Assembly (NCBI GenBank): GCA_016841625.1
Contig: JAENYU010000030.1
Coordinates: 3,552-44,205 of the forward strand
Direction of reading: 5' to 3'
DNA from: Methanobacteriota archaeon
Lineage (GTDB): Archaea; Halobacteriota; Methanosarcinia; Methanosarcinales; Methanosarcinaceae
DNA length: 40,654 nucleotides
Shown: positions 15,574 to 24,144 of the stretch, piece after piece
How positions within the stretch are numbered: position 1 is the first letter of the stretch
How the letters are laid out: every line of letters begins with the position of its first letter
Translations under genes and position numbers: made by a program
The notes under the pieces: generated by a model
Database searches by the model: none
Told to the model about the DNA's origin: nothing
The model's input: only the letters and a program-made list of their open reading frames with translations

Positions 15574-17209
15574 AGCGAGCCCTCTTTTTGATCTCTTCAA
15601 CTCGCTTCAGTACATCCGCCGCTTCTATAAAAGTACTTCCATATCCTTTTTTGAAAGCTTCTTTCAGGGCTTCAGAGTCCCGGTGCGTACTCTCAAAAGT
15701 CTGGAAGAGCACATGGACGTCCACGCCCCTGGCTTCCAGGGATTTTTCAAAGTAGGCTAGCCCGAAGTCCAGGAGGTAGAGCCGGCTGACGGCGAGCAGG
15801 AGGTTCGAGGTTGTCAGGTCCCCATGTACTATCCCCGCGCTGTGCAGCTTCCCTACGAGTTCTCCCACCTTTTCGGAGACCTCGGGAGTGATCAGGTACT
15901 TTATGGGAGCTCCCTCGATATACTGCATTTTGAGCTTGAAATCCTCAACATCATAGATGATGGGCGTGGGAACCCCTGCACGCCGGGCTTCTGACATAAG
16001 GCGGGCTTCGGTCCGGTTCCTTTCTTTCCGGATCCTTCCATCTATTTCCTTCAACCGATAAGCTTTCGGAACCCGTTCCTTGACAAGCACCTTCTCTCCT
16101 CCCGGCCCCTCTTCGAGATAAACAACAGCTTCGGCCCCGCTTTCCAGCAGTTCTCCGGGAGGGAAACTGAGGAGAAACTCAGGAGAAATTTCAAGGGCTT
16201 TTTTCATTTCTTCTTCCCGGACCCAGTTCACTTCCATATCGTCGGTCCTGAAACCGGGGTCAACGCGAGACTCTTCCAGAGAAAGTAAGTTCCCGGAATT
16301 ATACATAAGGAGTCCGGTATAGGCTATCATGGTCCCGTTGTCTCCCATGAAGCGCTTTTCAGGAACGTAGAAATTTGCACCCCTGGCTTCGCACATGCCG
16401 TTCAACATCTCCCTGAGCCTCCCGTTAGCTCCTACCCCTCCAGCCAGCAGCACCTCATTTTTCCCGGTGTGGGCAAGGGCGCGTTCGGCGACTTCCACTA
16501 CCATGGCAAAGGCTGTTTCCTGGTAGGAATAGCAGACATCCTCAAGACTTGCCTTTTTCAGGGCCTCGCTGGAAGCCGTGGACAGACCTGAAAATGAGAG
16601 GTCCATTCCCTTGACCACGTAAGGGAGAGGGATGTAGTTTTTTGCATCCTTTGCATACATTTCGATCTTCGGCCCCCCTGGATGAGGGAGGCCTGCTCCC
16701 CGGGCAAACTTGTCCAGGGCGTTTCCAAGCCCGATGTCCAGGGTTTCCCCGAAGACCCGGTACCTCCCTGCCATGTGGGAGAGCACCTGGGAATTTGCCC
16801 CGCTCACGTAGACGACCACAGGGTCCTTTGCAGGAGTCCTCCAGATCCCGATCTCAATGTGGGCGATGCAGTGGTTGACCCCTATCAGGGGGACCCCAAG
16901 GGAAAGGGATAGCATCCTGGCTGCCGTCGCTACGGTCCGGAGGCAGGGTCCGAGCCCCGGGCCCCGGGAAAAGGCTATCCCGTCAATATCGGAAGGATCG
17001 ACTTCTTTTTCCCTAGCTTCCGCAAGAAGTCTTTTGATCACGCTTGCTGCGTACTTTGCATGGTGCTGGGCGGCTTCCCGGGGATGGATCCCGCCGGTTT
17101 CGGGTTTGTAAGTCTCCGTGACTTCGGCAATGATCTCGGTCTCGGTCACGATTGCGGCGCTGAGGTTCCAGGCAGTGCCTTCGATTCCAAGAATGAATGT
17201 TTTTGTCAA
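15566..17209 (-). CDS. Kae1-Bud32 fusion (tRNA t6A threonylcarbamoyltransferase / KEOPS kinase)
   Basis: This bifunctional KEOPS subunit transfers the threonylcarbamoyl group to A37 of ANN-decoding tRNAs. Residues 1-325 are Kae1 (ASKHA fold): metal-binding H113 and H117 in NHCIAHIEIG, SGANSQVL (136-143), GGVGANGRL near 257-265 and FMGDNGTMIAYTG. Residues about 345-547 are Bud32, a small RIO-type kinase/ATPase with catalytic HGDLTTSN (462-469) and DFG (481-483). The total of 547 residues fits the archaeal fused form. The start is TTG, with GGAGAG about nine bases upstream. It is the first gene after the S27ae terminator and has its own TATA box at 17279-17288. Confidence 0.95.
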   Translation of the reverse strand: MTKTFILGIEGTAWNLSAAIVTETEIIAEVTETYKPETGGIHPREAAQHHAKYAASVIKRLLAEAREKEVDPSDIDGIAFSRGPGLGPCLRTVATAARMLSLSLGVPLIGVNHCIAHIEIGIWRTPAKDPVVVYVSGANSQVLSHMAGRYRVFGETLDIGLGNALDKFARGAGLPHPGGPKIEMYAKDAKNYIPLPYVVKGMDLSFSGLSTASSEALKKASLEDVCYSYQETAFAMVVEVAERALAHTGKNEVLLAGGVGANGRLREMLNGMCEARGANFYVPEKRFMGDNGTMIAYTGLLMYNSGNLLSLEESRVDPGFRTDDMEVNWVREEEMKKALEISPEFLLSFPPGELLESGAEAVVYLEEGPGGEKVLVKERVPKAYRLKEIDGRIRKERNRTEARLMSEARRAGVPTPIIYDVEDFKLKMQYIEGAPIKYLITPEVSEKVGELVGKLHSAGIVHGDLTTSNLLLAVSRLYLLDFGLAYFEKSLEARGVDVHVLFQTFESTHRDSEALKEAFKKGYGSTFIEAADVLKRVEEIKKRARYA

Positions 17210-17278
17210 GGCGTTCCGCTCTCCTTAATATGTTCTTCTCTGCTGGCTGTCACTTTTTTCGATAATGAAGGGGCAGGG

Positions 17279-17288
17279 ATTATATAGT
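17279..17288 (-). promoter_or_regulatory. TATA box for the Kae1-Bud32/rdgB operon
   Basis: On the minus strand the sequence is AAACTATATAAT, about 70-78 bases before the TTG start. It predicts a leader of roughly 45-50 bases. It lies downstream of the S27ae terminator, so Kae1-Bud32 is likely transcribed independently. Confidence 0.45.
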
Positions 17289-17505
17289 TTTGCCTTTCGG
17301 GATAATTGCCTCTCTGAATAAAATAGAGCAGGACAATGAGTAAAACCGGAATGATGAGCGTATATTCCCTGCCGTATTGTTTCCAGGAGACGGAGGGGAA
17401 TGCGCCGAATTAAAGATCGAGACTCATTCTTCAGGATACGACACAGGCAAAACGCCTGAGTCCCAAAAAATCCATTTTTGAGAATCGAGTGAAAAAATTA
17501 AACTG

Positions 17506-17544
17506 AAAAATAGTAAAAAAAGAAACCACAGAAAATCTGTGGTT
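17506..17544 (-). terminator. terminator after S27ae
   Basis: On the minus strand a hairpin with 9-bp arms AACCACAGA and TCTGTGGTT and a 3-base loop (17524-17544) is followed directly by a T-rich tract (TCTTTTTTTACTATTTTT). It lies 40 bases past the S27ae stop codon and closes the long information-processing operon. Confidence 0.75.
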
Positions 17545-17583
17545 CGGGTTAGGAAATAAGTTTGATGGAATTCGTGAAACGAA

Positions 17584-17733
17584 TTATTTCTTGAATTCGG
17601 TGTAGCCGCACTTTCCGCAGGCAAGGCGGTTCTTGTGTTCGGCAAGGAATACACCGGGTCCGCACCTGGGACAGAACTGTTTGACTCTCTTTACGGAATC
17701 CCCTTCTACCTTGTAGTAATCTTGGACTGCCAT
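17584..17733 (-). CDS. rps27ae: 30S ribosomal protein S27ae
   Basis: This small zinc ribosomal protein of the 30S subunit has 49 residues, beginning [19 protein letters not shown]. Its four zinc cysteines lie in CPRCG (C21, C24) and CGKCGY (C39, C42), the standard S27ae zinc ribbon, and the C-terminus is YTEFKK. The ATG has GAGGTGTGAG just upstream. It follows S24e by 11 bp, the same order as in other archaea, and the operon ends after it with a hairpin and T-tract. Confidence 0.95.
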   Translation of the reverse strand: MAVQDYYKVEGDSVKRVKQFCPRCGPGVFLAEHKNRLACGKCGYTEFKK

Positions 17734-17744
17734 TTGCTCACACC

Positions 17745-18068
17745 TCACTCTTCGGCTGCGGCCTCTTCTTCACCTTCGGCTTTTTCTTCTGCCGGGGCCG
17801 GGTTCCTTTTCAGGATGTATTCGTGTTCGATCTCTTTCATGCGCGCTTCGTCTGCGTAGAGCTTGGCGTAGCCTCTGGCTTCCTGCATTCCGTATTCAGT
17901 GTCGACTTTCTGGATGATCAGAAGTTCGAGAGGAGCGTTGAGCATTGCTGCGAGCTTATTCCTGATGTCGCTTCTGGAAGGAGTAGGACCTTCATATTTC
18001 ACGGTGAAATCCAGTTCCCTTCTGTTTAAAAGTACGTTGTTTTTATCTTCAAGAATCTTTATGTCCAT
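17745..18068 (-). CDS. rps24e: 30S ribosomal protein S24e
   Basis: The protein has 107 residues and begins [19 protein letters not shown], typical of archaeal S24e. [17 protein letters not shown] and [19 protein letters not shown] follow. The tail is a Glu/Ala-rich acidic stretch. The start at 18068 is preferred over a start ten codons upstream because CGGAGA stands 8 bases before it. It overlaps the dephospho-CoA kinase gene by 20 bp, and S27ae follows. Confidence 0.95.
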   Translation of the reverse strand: MDIKILEDKNNVLLNRRELDFTVKYEGPTPSRSDIRNKLAAMLNAPLELLIIQKVDTEYGMQEARGYAKLYADEARMKEIEHEYILKRNPAPAEEKAEGEEEAAAEE

Positions 18069-18636
18069 CCAATATTCTCCGTATATTGTGTAATTCACTG
18101 TCCTGCTCCTGGCTGATGAGCTTCTCGAACAGGATCCTTATTTCTTCCTTTTTCTTTTCCGTGACCTCTACGAAAACGACCCCTTCGTCGGGCTGACCGT
18201 AGAGAACCACAGAGCCCATGGGGGCCATAAGGATCACGGGAAGAGTTGCCAGGTCTTCTTCTCCCCGGACAAATATCCGGAGAGGTTTTTCGGATGTGAG
18301 TGCCTCTGAAATGGAGTTGATCAACTCGTCGGTGATGATACCGGCCGGGTTGTCCACCGCAACTTCGATGTAATCCCCGTCCTTGTTCCGGGACGAGACG
18401 TCTTCCGAGACAGGCTTTCTTTTTGTCCGGTTATCCACTATGCAGATGTCCGGAACAATCCCGGCTTCGAGCAGGTGGAAGGTAGTAACATCTCCTACGG
18501 ATATAAGTTTTGTGGGATTCTCAAGCTTCCCTGCAAACTTTTCGATGGTATCCCTGCCCGAACCCCTGTAAAGTTTACCTAGAGGTTTTTTCATGAGTGG
18601 GCGAAGTTCCTTTGGAAGTTCGATGTGAACACTCAA
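18049..18636 (-). CDS. GTP-dependent dephospho-CoA kinase
   Basis: The enzyme catalyses the last step of coenzyme A synthesis in archaea with GTP as phosphate donor (DUF359 family, unrelated to bacterial CoaE). The protein has 195 residues. Typical segments are [35 protein letters not shown], the conserved VDNRTKRKP and [20 protein letters not shown] followed by [10 protein letters not shown]. The start is TTG, with GAAGGTG seven bases upstream. It sits one base after Spt4 and overlaps S24e, a linkage seen across euryarchaea. Confidence 0.93.
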   Translation of the reverse strand: MSVHIELPKELRPLMKKPLGKLYRGSGRDTIEKFAGKLENPTKLISVGDVTTFHLLEAGIVPDICIVDNRTKRKPVSEDVSSRNKDGDYIEVAVDNPAGIITDELINSISEALTSEKPLRIFVRGEEDLATLPVILMAPMGSVVLYGQPDEGVVFVEVTEKKKEEIRILFEKLISQEQDSELHNIRRILDGHKDS

Positions 18637-18637
18637 A

Positions 18638-18823
18638 TCAGCGCACCTTCAATGCAAATTTATCCGGGATATCGACCCCGAGCTTTTTAGCGATTTCCGA
18701 GCGTTCAGGATCCAGGATAATCACAAGTCCGTTCCATTCTTCTGCGAGATCAGATGTCCCACAAATGGGGCAGGAATTTCCTTCCAGAATCCTCAAGCAG
18801 TGCCGACATGCTTTTTCTGCCAT
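18638..18823 (-). CDS. spt4: transcription elongation factor Spt4 (RNA polymerase subunit E'')
   Basis: This zinc-ribbon partner of Spt5 supports processive transcription elongation. The protein has 61 residues from MAEKACRHC. Zinc ligands are CRHC and CPIC. The central SDLAEEWNGLVIILDPERSE and C-terminal GVDIPDKFALKVR match archaeal Spt4. A TTG three codons upstream is possible, but the ATG fits family N-termini and has GAGGAT about nine bases ahead. It is in its usual place directly after Rpo7. Confidence 0.94.
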   Translation of the reverse strand: MAEKACRHCLRILEGNSCPICGTSDLAEEWNGLVIILDPERSEIAKKLGVDIPDKFALKVR

Positions 18824-18866
18824 GGCAATCAAATCCTCTTATTTTTCTGCCTGAGTTATTTCCTCT

Positions 18867-19454
18867 TCAGGCAGTTTCTTCTGCTGGTGCAGCTTCCGTT
18901 TGCTGCTTCTTTCTGCGAGCTTCTTCAAGCCACTGCAGTTTCCCAAGCGCGGTCTGGCGCATGGTTAGCCCGATCTTGCTTTCCTTTGGTTCTCTTTCGT
19001 TGATACTTACTGCAACGATCCGGCTCCTTACATGGTCGCCCTCGGCAATGGACTTGCCTCCACCTTTGGTGACAAGCCTTGCGTTTTTGGCATCATATGA
19101 AATAAAATCATCAGTGATCTGGCTGACGTGGAGCAGGCCGTCCATGGGCCCGATACCTACGAAGACCCCGAAACCGACAGCTTCCACAACTTCTCCTTCA
19201 ATGATTTCCTGAAGTTCGGGGACAAACATGATTGCTTCAAACGTCACGTCGTAGTAGACCGCCCCGTCTCCAACAAGGATATGCCCTTCACCTATCTCGT
19301 CGATCTTGCATACTGCGACAAGGGCGCCAAGTTTCTTATCAACCTGCCCCTCAAGTTTTTCCCTTAACGCGTTTTTTACGGTAGGAACCACATCTTCCCC
19401 GAGCAGAGTGGGAGGTATGCGGACCGTATCAACGAGTCTCATCATTTTATACAT
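18867..19454 (-). CDS. rpo7: DNA-directed RNA polymerase subunit Rpo7 (E')
   Basis: This stalk subunit of archaeal RNA polymerase pairs with Rpo4 and binds emerging RNA. The protein has 195 residues. The N-terminal tip domain (MYKMMRLVDTVRIPPTLLGE) is followed by an S1-type OB domain from about residue 80 (GEVVEAVGFGVFVGIGPMDGLLHVSQI). The C-terminus is a Glu/Ala-rich tail. GGTGAT stands six bases before the ATG, a strong ribosome site. It leads Spt4 and follows the PIN-domain gene by 60 bp. Confidence 0.95.
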   Translation of the reverse strand: MYKMMRLVDTVRIPPTLLGEDVVPTVKNALREKLEGQVDKKLGALVAVCKIDEIGEGHILVGDGAVYYDVTFEAIMFVPELQEIIEGEVVEAVGFGVFVGIGPMDGLLHVSQITDDFISYDAKNARLVTKGGGKSIAEGDHVRSRIVAVSINEREPKESKIGLTMRQTALGKLQWLEEARRKKQQTEAAPAEETA

Positions 19455-19514
19455 CTATATATCACCCGTAAACACAATCTTTGAAACGCAGACACCGAAA
19501 ACCCCGGTGGATTT

Positions 19515-19880
19515 TCAGGCCAGTTCCAGCCTGTTTTTCTGGCGCAGGGTCGCCACTGTGATCCCTTTTGCAGTCAGCCTACGCTTCAATCCGATATCAT
19601 TGGTCAGGACAGCAGCTCCCATTTCTCCGGCGAGCTCGAGGATCACGTCATCCGCAGGTCCTCTGGCATCTATCCGCTTGCACCTGTCTGCCATGGACTT
19701 TGCGATCTTTGCAGCCGTCCTGTCCGATCCTTTTTCCCGCCTTATGAGCTTTTCAATTTCAAATATAACTGCTTCCGGAACGAGGTATTCGTCAAACCCC
19801 AGCCTTCCCAGTTCTTCAAAGATATCAACTCCGAACTGGACAGGGATCATCAGCCCATTAGTATCGATTATGACTTTCAA
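19515..19880 (-). CDS. PIN-domain nuclease, archaeal Fcf1/Utp24-like
   Basis: The 121-residue PIN domain starts [20 protein letters not shown], with the first catalytic Asp in IDTN. Further acidic residues appear in [27 protein letters not shown] and [12 protein letters not shown], giving the four-acid PIN active site. Its fixed position between aIF2-gamma and Rpo7 is typical of the archaeal rRNA-processing-type PIN protein, not of VapC toxins, and no antitoxin gene is adjacent. The TTG start shares the four bases TTGA with the stop of aIF2-gamma, so translation is coupled. The RNA substrate is inferred from the eukaryotic relatives. Confidence 0.88.
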   Translation of the reverse strand: MKVIIDTNGLMIPVQFGVDIFEELGRLGFDEYLVPEAVIFEIEKLIRREKGSDRTAAKIAKSMADRCKRIDARGPADDVILELAGEMGAAVLTNDIGLKRRLTAKGITVATLRQKNRLELA

Positions 19881-21103
19881 CTATTGATAACACCTACTCC
19901 GATAAGCCGCCAGCGGGAATCGACTCTCCTGCTGATTGCGACCCTTGCCCCAAGCGCGGCACAGATCGGGCGCTTGAGCAGCACCTCGGCTTCGTTTTTC
20001 CGGGCGCTGGTGACGACTCCTACGGTCGTGGCAGTCCCGATATTGAGCATAAGGGGTTCACTGGTCTTGATTTCGTTGATTTTTTCTTCCCTTGAAACTC
20101 CCACGACCCTCTCCAGCAGGTGCAGTTCCATGGTGAACTTGTGCCGGGTCTCAGGAAGGGTGCCGGGCACACCTGCGATCTGTCCTGTAAGAGAGTCCCC
20201 TTTGGTAAGGGTCGGGTCCAGCAAGGTTCCCACTGCAAGCAGCCCACCCGGAGTTGCTTCTTCAACCCTTGTAGGCCCTGCATGGATGGAGGAGACTTTT
20301 GTCATAATGGGAACCCATTTCGTGCTGCCTTCGGTGGTGATTTTGAGCCCGGGCCTGATTTCAAGCTCGTCTCCGGCTTTCAGTACCCCTTCAGTCAGGG
20401 TGCCTCCAATGACCCCACCGCGGATCTCTTCTACGGTGATCCCGGGCTTGTTGATGTCAAATGACCTGGCAATCAGCATGTGGGCAGGCAGGCCCATCTT
20501 GTGGACAGGAGTCGGGATCCCGGTTTCCAGGGCCTCGATCAGGACATCGACGTTGGTGTTCTGCTGGGCTGAGATTGGGACGACGGGGGCATTTTCGGCG
20601 ACCGTGCCCTTGACAAATTCCTTAATCTGGTGGTAATGTTCGATCAACCGTTCCCTTGAGACCAGGTCGATCTTGTTTTGCACGATCACTATGTTTCCCA
20701 TCCCCATGATGTCCAGGGCCATGAGGTGTTCCTTTGTCTGGGGTTGGGGGCAGTCTTCGTTTGCGGCAATTACCAGTACCGCTCCGTCCATGATCGCAGC
20801 CCCTGAAAGCATGGTTGCCATCAGGGTCTCGTGCCCGGGAGCATCCACAAAGGACACGGTCCTGTGATCCTCCGTTTGTTCTCCACAGTTCGGGCAGGTC
20901 TTCTCCACCGTATAACCCTGCGGAGTCGGGCAGTTCGGGCATTTCATGAACACGGAATCCGCATACCCGAGCCTGATGGAAATACCTCTCTTTACTTCTT
21001 CACTATGCGTATCCGTCCACACGCCTGATAAGGCTTTGACAAGTGTGGTTTTTCCGTGATCGACATGACCTACCATGCCGATATTTACACAGGGCTGACT
21101 CAA
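19877..21103 (-). CDS. eif2g: translation initiation factor aIF2 subunit gamma
   Basis: This GTPase core of aIF2 delivers initiator Met-tRNA to the 30S subunit. The protein has 408 residues. Motifs are the P-loop GHVDHGKTT (12-20), switch region with [11 protein letters not shown], a zinc knuckle CPNC / CPNCGEQ (about 55-75), DAPGHE, and NKIDL. Beta-barrel domains II and III follow, ending [12 protein letters not shown]. The start is TTG, with GGAGG ten bases upstream. It is the first gene of the information-processing operon. A TATA box at 21149-21158 gives a leader of about 20-25 bases. Confidence 0.96.
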   Translation of the reverse strand: MSQPCVNIGMVGHVDHGKTTLVKALSGVWTDTHSEEVKRGISIRLGYADSVFMKCPNCPTPQGYTVEKTCPNCGEQTEDHRTVSFVDAPGHETLMATMLSGAAIMDGAVLVIAANEDCPQPQTKEHLMALDIMGMGNIVIVQNKIDLVSRERLIEHYHQIKEFVKGTVAENAPVVPISAQQNTNVDVLIEALETGIPTPVHKMGLPAHMLIARSFDINKPGITVEEIRGGVIGGTLTEGVLKAGDELEIRPGLKITTEGSTKWVPIMTKVSSIHAGPTRVEEATPGGLLAVGTLLDPTLTKGDSLTGQIAGVPGTLPETRHKFTMELHLLERVVGVSREEKINEIKTSEPLMLNIGTATTVGVVTSARKNEAEVLLKRPICAALGARVAISRRVDSRWRLIGVGVINS

Positions 21104-21510
21104 GTTATAATTTCCTCCAGTTGAATGACGATAATCCGATATAGGGCAGATATAATAGTTCGAAATCTTTTTTCAGAAATTCGTTTTTGGAAATTTCCTG
21201 TCTGAAATCCTTTCTCTGAAATTTCCTTCACTGAGATTTCTTTTCCGAAACCTCTTTCGTAAGCGGGATTTGAAGTTGTTTTCCCGGATTTTTTTTATTC
21301 TCCGATCCGATGATTCCATCTTAAAGTAGACCCTCTCTTCAGGTCCGGTCCCCCGGAAAGGTTTCGGACCTTTGCGATCGGAATTCCGGGCAAACTTTGA
21401 GAGTAAATTTTTGATTGTGATATGAATCTTGCAGATTCAGGGGATCTTTTTAAAGTTTACGGTGTCCCTGCACAATTCATATCTACTAATGCCGGAAAGC
21501 CTTAATAAAC
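21104..21510. other. intergenic region between aIF2-gamma and PurP
   Basis: No gene is seen. The left end holds the aIF2-gamma promoter, with minus-strand TATA CTATTATATC at 21149-21158. Between about 21170 and 21260 there are several near-copies of TCTGAAATTTCCT, a degenerate direct-repeat tract. The right side is the downstream region of purP. Confidence 0.5.
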
Positions 21511-22674
21511 TTATGTGACGATCATGTCTAGTTTCTCGAGCTCTAGAGCGCGCCTGATCTCAAAGGCAAGCCGTCTTCCCGTGCTCATGGGCTTTCTCCA
21601 GAGGGAGTTGCCGTAGGAATGCCCGACTGACATATGCACGTTGGTCCCGCCGCCGACCCTGGGCGCGACATCATAGATATAGAAGTTCAGGTCCTTGTCC
21701 ACGCAGGTCTGGAGGCAGAAGGGGCCTATAATTCCCGGTTTATAGTGTTCCTGGGTAGCTTTTACGAATTTTTCCCCCATCTCGAAGACCTGCTCCAGGA
21801 GGGATTCCCTGAGAGTAGCGGAGTTGTGCCCGCAGACCGTGTATTCCGGGGTTAGCTGGTGCTCGGCCAGGCCCATCTGCTGGGGAGCAGGGAGACGGAC
21901 GTGCCCGTCAAGGCTGGTTTCAAAGCGCCAGTCAATCCCAAGGAGTTCCAGTTTGCTCATTTTTGGCTCGATCGGGGAGTAAAACATATCCAGATTGAAG
22001 ACAGGGCCAATGATATAGCGTTCTATCCTGGCGCTTTCAAGGGCTTCCCTGGTAATTACCCCCTGTTTTATGAGAGCTTCAGCCTTTTCCTGATATTCTT
22101 TGAAGCTTGAAGCCGTAAAAAAGCCCCTTTCCAGTTTCTTTACTGCGTGGGGAAGCTTGACCATGACCAGCTCATCGATATCTTCCGGGTTTTCGATTTT
22201 TTCCGGGAAAGGAAGCCCTGCCTTTTCCAGGATCCAGTAGTAGCTCTGCTGCTCGCTGCGCTCCTCACTGCGAAGCAGATTCCGGCTTCCTACAAGAGGG
22301 ACCCTGAAATTCTCTTCGATCTCGTCGATGCTGCAGTAGGAGGTGAAAGAACGGTTCGGGACAAAGAGCACACGGTTGTCAACCAGTTTCTGCTGGTTTT
22401 CAGGCAGGAGGATTTCATTGAACTTATTGAAAATAACGGCTTCGTCCACAATGCCCCTGGTGATTTTCCCGTAGGGGTCTCTCTGGGCTTTGAAGTACTC
22501 AGTGTAGGTCTTCTCCCTGCCTGCCTGGCAGACGGCGAAGGTCTTGAAGTCCTCTTCGGCGGCTCCGTCACAGATGTCAAGGCCTGAGTGGGAGGCAATG
22601 GTTCCTACCTTGACCTGATCGGCGTATGCATAATAGTCTTCAACAATTTCCTTAATTTCTTTCCTGTCAATCAT
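21511..22674 (-). CDS. purP: PurP-family ligase (formate-dependent FAICAR synthetase family)
   Basis: The enzyme family converts AICAR, formate and ATP to FAICAR in archaeal purine synthesis (ATP-grasp fold). The protein has 387 residues, slightly longer than the commonest PurP size. Typical segments are VGTIASHSGLDICDGA at the N-terminus, the LVGSRNLLRSEER region, VMVKLPHAVKKLERGFF, GPVFNLDMFYSP, and the C-terminal YDVAPRVGGGTNVHMSVGHS. GAGGGA lies eight bases before the ATG. Archaea may carry several PurP paralogues with uncertain roles, so this could be the paralogue rather than the main enzyme. It stands alone. Confidence 0.85.
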   Translation of the reverse strand: MIDRKEIKEIVEDYYAYADQVKVGTIASHSGLDICDGAAEEDFKTFAVCQAGREKTYTEYFKAQRDPYGKITRGIVDEAVIFNKFNEILLPENQQKLVDNRVLFVPNRSFTSYCSIDEIEENFRVPLVGSRNLLRSEERSEQQSYYWILEKAGLPFPEKIENPEDIDELVMVKLPHAVKKLERGFFTASSFKEYQEKAEALIKQGVITREALESARIERYIIGPVFNLDMFYSPIEPKMSKLELLGIDWRFETSLDGHVRLPAPQQMGLAEHQLTPEYTVCGHNSATLRESLLEQVFEMGEKFVKATQEHYKPGIIGPFCLQTCVDKDLNFYIYDVAPRVGGGTNVHMSVGHSYGNSLWRKPMSTGRRLAFEIRRALELEKLDMIVT

Positions 22675-23116
22675 ATATAGTGTCCCTCGGTTTTTCCGGA
22701 ATAGGGGAGATGATTCGTGTTATGAAACTCTCGTATGAACGGTTATCTAATCCTGGATTATTCGGTAATCAAATCACGGATGATCGGTAATCAAATCATG
22801 GACGATTCGGGGATCAAACCACGGGTGGTCAGGCGACCGGTGATCATGTGGTTGTGGCCGAACGGCCGGTAATAGGGAATTTCATTCTGGAATTTGCCGG
22901 CAACTCTCAAAGTTTGCCGAATTGTTCGTATCCACGAATATCCTGCATCATTCAGGGCATGAATTTTTCATTAACGGTTTTACCCATTAAAACCCTTTCT
23001 AATAACAGTAATCATTTATAACTTGGGGGCCAGGTGAATTTTGCGTTTCTTCGTCCTTTTTACTTTTTTTGCCTGCCGCCTACGGCTTTTCAAAAAAGGG
23101 TTTTCAGAGGGCTTTT
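22675..23116. other. intergenic region with 22-bp repeats
   Basis: No gene is seen. Three copies of a 22-bp unit (CGGTAATCAAATCACGGATG plus AT) occur at 22763-22784, 22785-22806 and, more diverged, 22808-22829. They lie about 90-155 bases upstream of the PurP start. Confidence 0.6.
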
Positions 23117-23995
23117 TCAAATAATTCCCAGAAACAGGGGTGTTATAAACGTTTCAATTACCGCGGCAACGAAAAGGAGGGGCACGATCCAGCGGAAGTA
23201 AAACCTTATCCCGTCCTTGAATTCCTTTTTTATTTCCGTGGGTCTGCCCAGGAGAGCTGCCAGGACCTGGTGGCCCAGGCGAAGCCCGATTCCCGCTGCC
23301 AGAAAGACCATGGGCAGTTCAATGATCCCGTGGGGGACGAGAGCCAGGAGGATAAAAAGCATGCCCTGTTCTTCAGCCACCATTTGGGAGAGTACGCCTA
23401 CCACATAACCGTTGAAGGCTACGAAAAGGACAGGAAGTATTCCCAGGAGGAGCCCCATGACAAGGAAGAGCAGGCTTACGAAGGCATTGTTCAGAAAGAT
23501 GATCAGCATGATCAGGAGGGGTTGTAAGCCCAGAATTCCTCCGAACTGGGCTGCGAATTCCTCCATGACCCTCTCGGATATTTCAGGGAAGCTTGCAGAA
23601 TAGGCATACCCTGCAAAAGCGGATGCAAAAAACACGAAGGTAATGATCAGGACGTAAGGTCCGATAAAATTGACGTAGTTGAAAAAGCCTTTCCTGCCGG
23701 AGAGATCCCTTTCGGGCGTACCGGTTCCGGAACCAGGGCTGGAACTGAAGTCGGAACTGAATCCGGAACCAGTGGTGGAACCTGCGGTAGAGCCGGTGTA
23801 GAAACCTGCTTCCTCTTCGGAAGCGGAGGATACAGTCTTTTCCAATTCTACGTTCCCTTCCTCTGCCCCCCGGTCTACCCTTATCTCTCTTTCCGACTCC
23901 TCTGCGGGAACTTCTGGTTTTTCTTCCTTTTCCGTATTATCCTGCGGACCAGCATCCGCATCTGGATTGTACTCTTCCCCTCTCCCCATATTCAT
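23117..23995 (-). CDS. SpoIIM-family (DUF95) membrane protein
   Basis: The protein has a disordered acidic and Gly/Ser/Thr-rich N-terminal half (about residues 1-110). A multi-helix membrane domain follows, containing YVNFIGPYVLIITFVFFASAFAGY, LLIMLIIFLNNAFVSLLFLVMGLLLG, LALVPHGIIELP and a C-terminal WIVPLLFVAAVIETFITP. The FLNNAFVSL and PHGIIELP segments are the signature of the stage II sporulation protein M family. Archaea do not sporulate in this way, so the role is unknown. The start at the ATG with GGGAGGG about 11 bases upstream is preferred. An in-frame start 33 codons upstream would include repeat-encoded residues. It follows the DUF63 gene on the same strand. Confidence 0.82.
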   Translation of the reverse strand: MNMGRGEEYNPDADAGPQDNTEKEEKPEVPAEESEREIRVDRGAEEGNVELEKTVSSASEEEAGFYTGSTAGSTTGSGFSSDFSSSPGSGTGTPERDLSGRKGFFNYVNFIGPYVLIITFVFFASAFAGYAYSASFPEISERVMEEFAAQFGGILGLQPLLIMLIIFLNNAFVSLLFLVMGLLLGILPVLFVAFNGYVVGVLSQMVAEEQGMLFILLALVPHGIIELPMVFLAAGIGLRLGHQVLAALLGRPTEIKKEFKDGIRFYFRWIVPLLFVAAVIETFITPLFLGII

Positions 23996-24025
23996 ACCCA
24001 AAAAAACCCTCCCTCTGGTATAATT

Positions 24026-24126
24026 TGCTTGCATTTCCATGATCTGCTTGCATTTCCATGCACTGCAAAACTCTATTTTTCTACTTTTCTTCAACTTTTC
24101 TTCAACTTTTCTTCAACTTTTCTTTC
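24026..24126. repeat. two repeat types in the leader of the SpoIIM-family gene
   Basis: A 16-bp direct repeat TGCTTGCATTTCCATG lies at 24026-24041 and 24045-24060. An 11-bp unit ACTTTTCTTCA is repeated four times without gaps at 24083-24126. In the minus-strand transcript the second tract is purine-rich (GAAGAAAAGTT units) and would be part of a leader or spacer between the DUF63 and SpoIIM genes. Confidence 0.85.
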
Positions 24127-24144
24127 TACTCTATTATATTCCTT

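Noticed and set aside
19515-19880. VapC toxin of a toxin-antitoxin pair
   Set aside because: The PIN gene is coupled to aIF2-gamma and followed by Rpo7, with no antitoxin gene. The context fits the rRNA-processing type.
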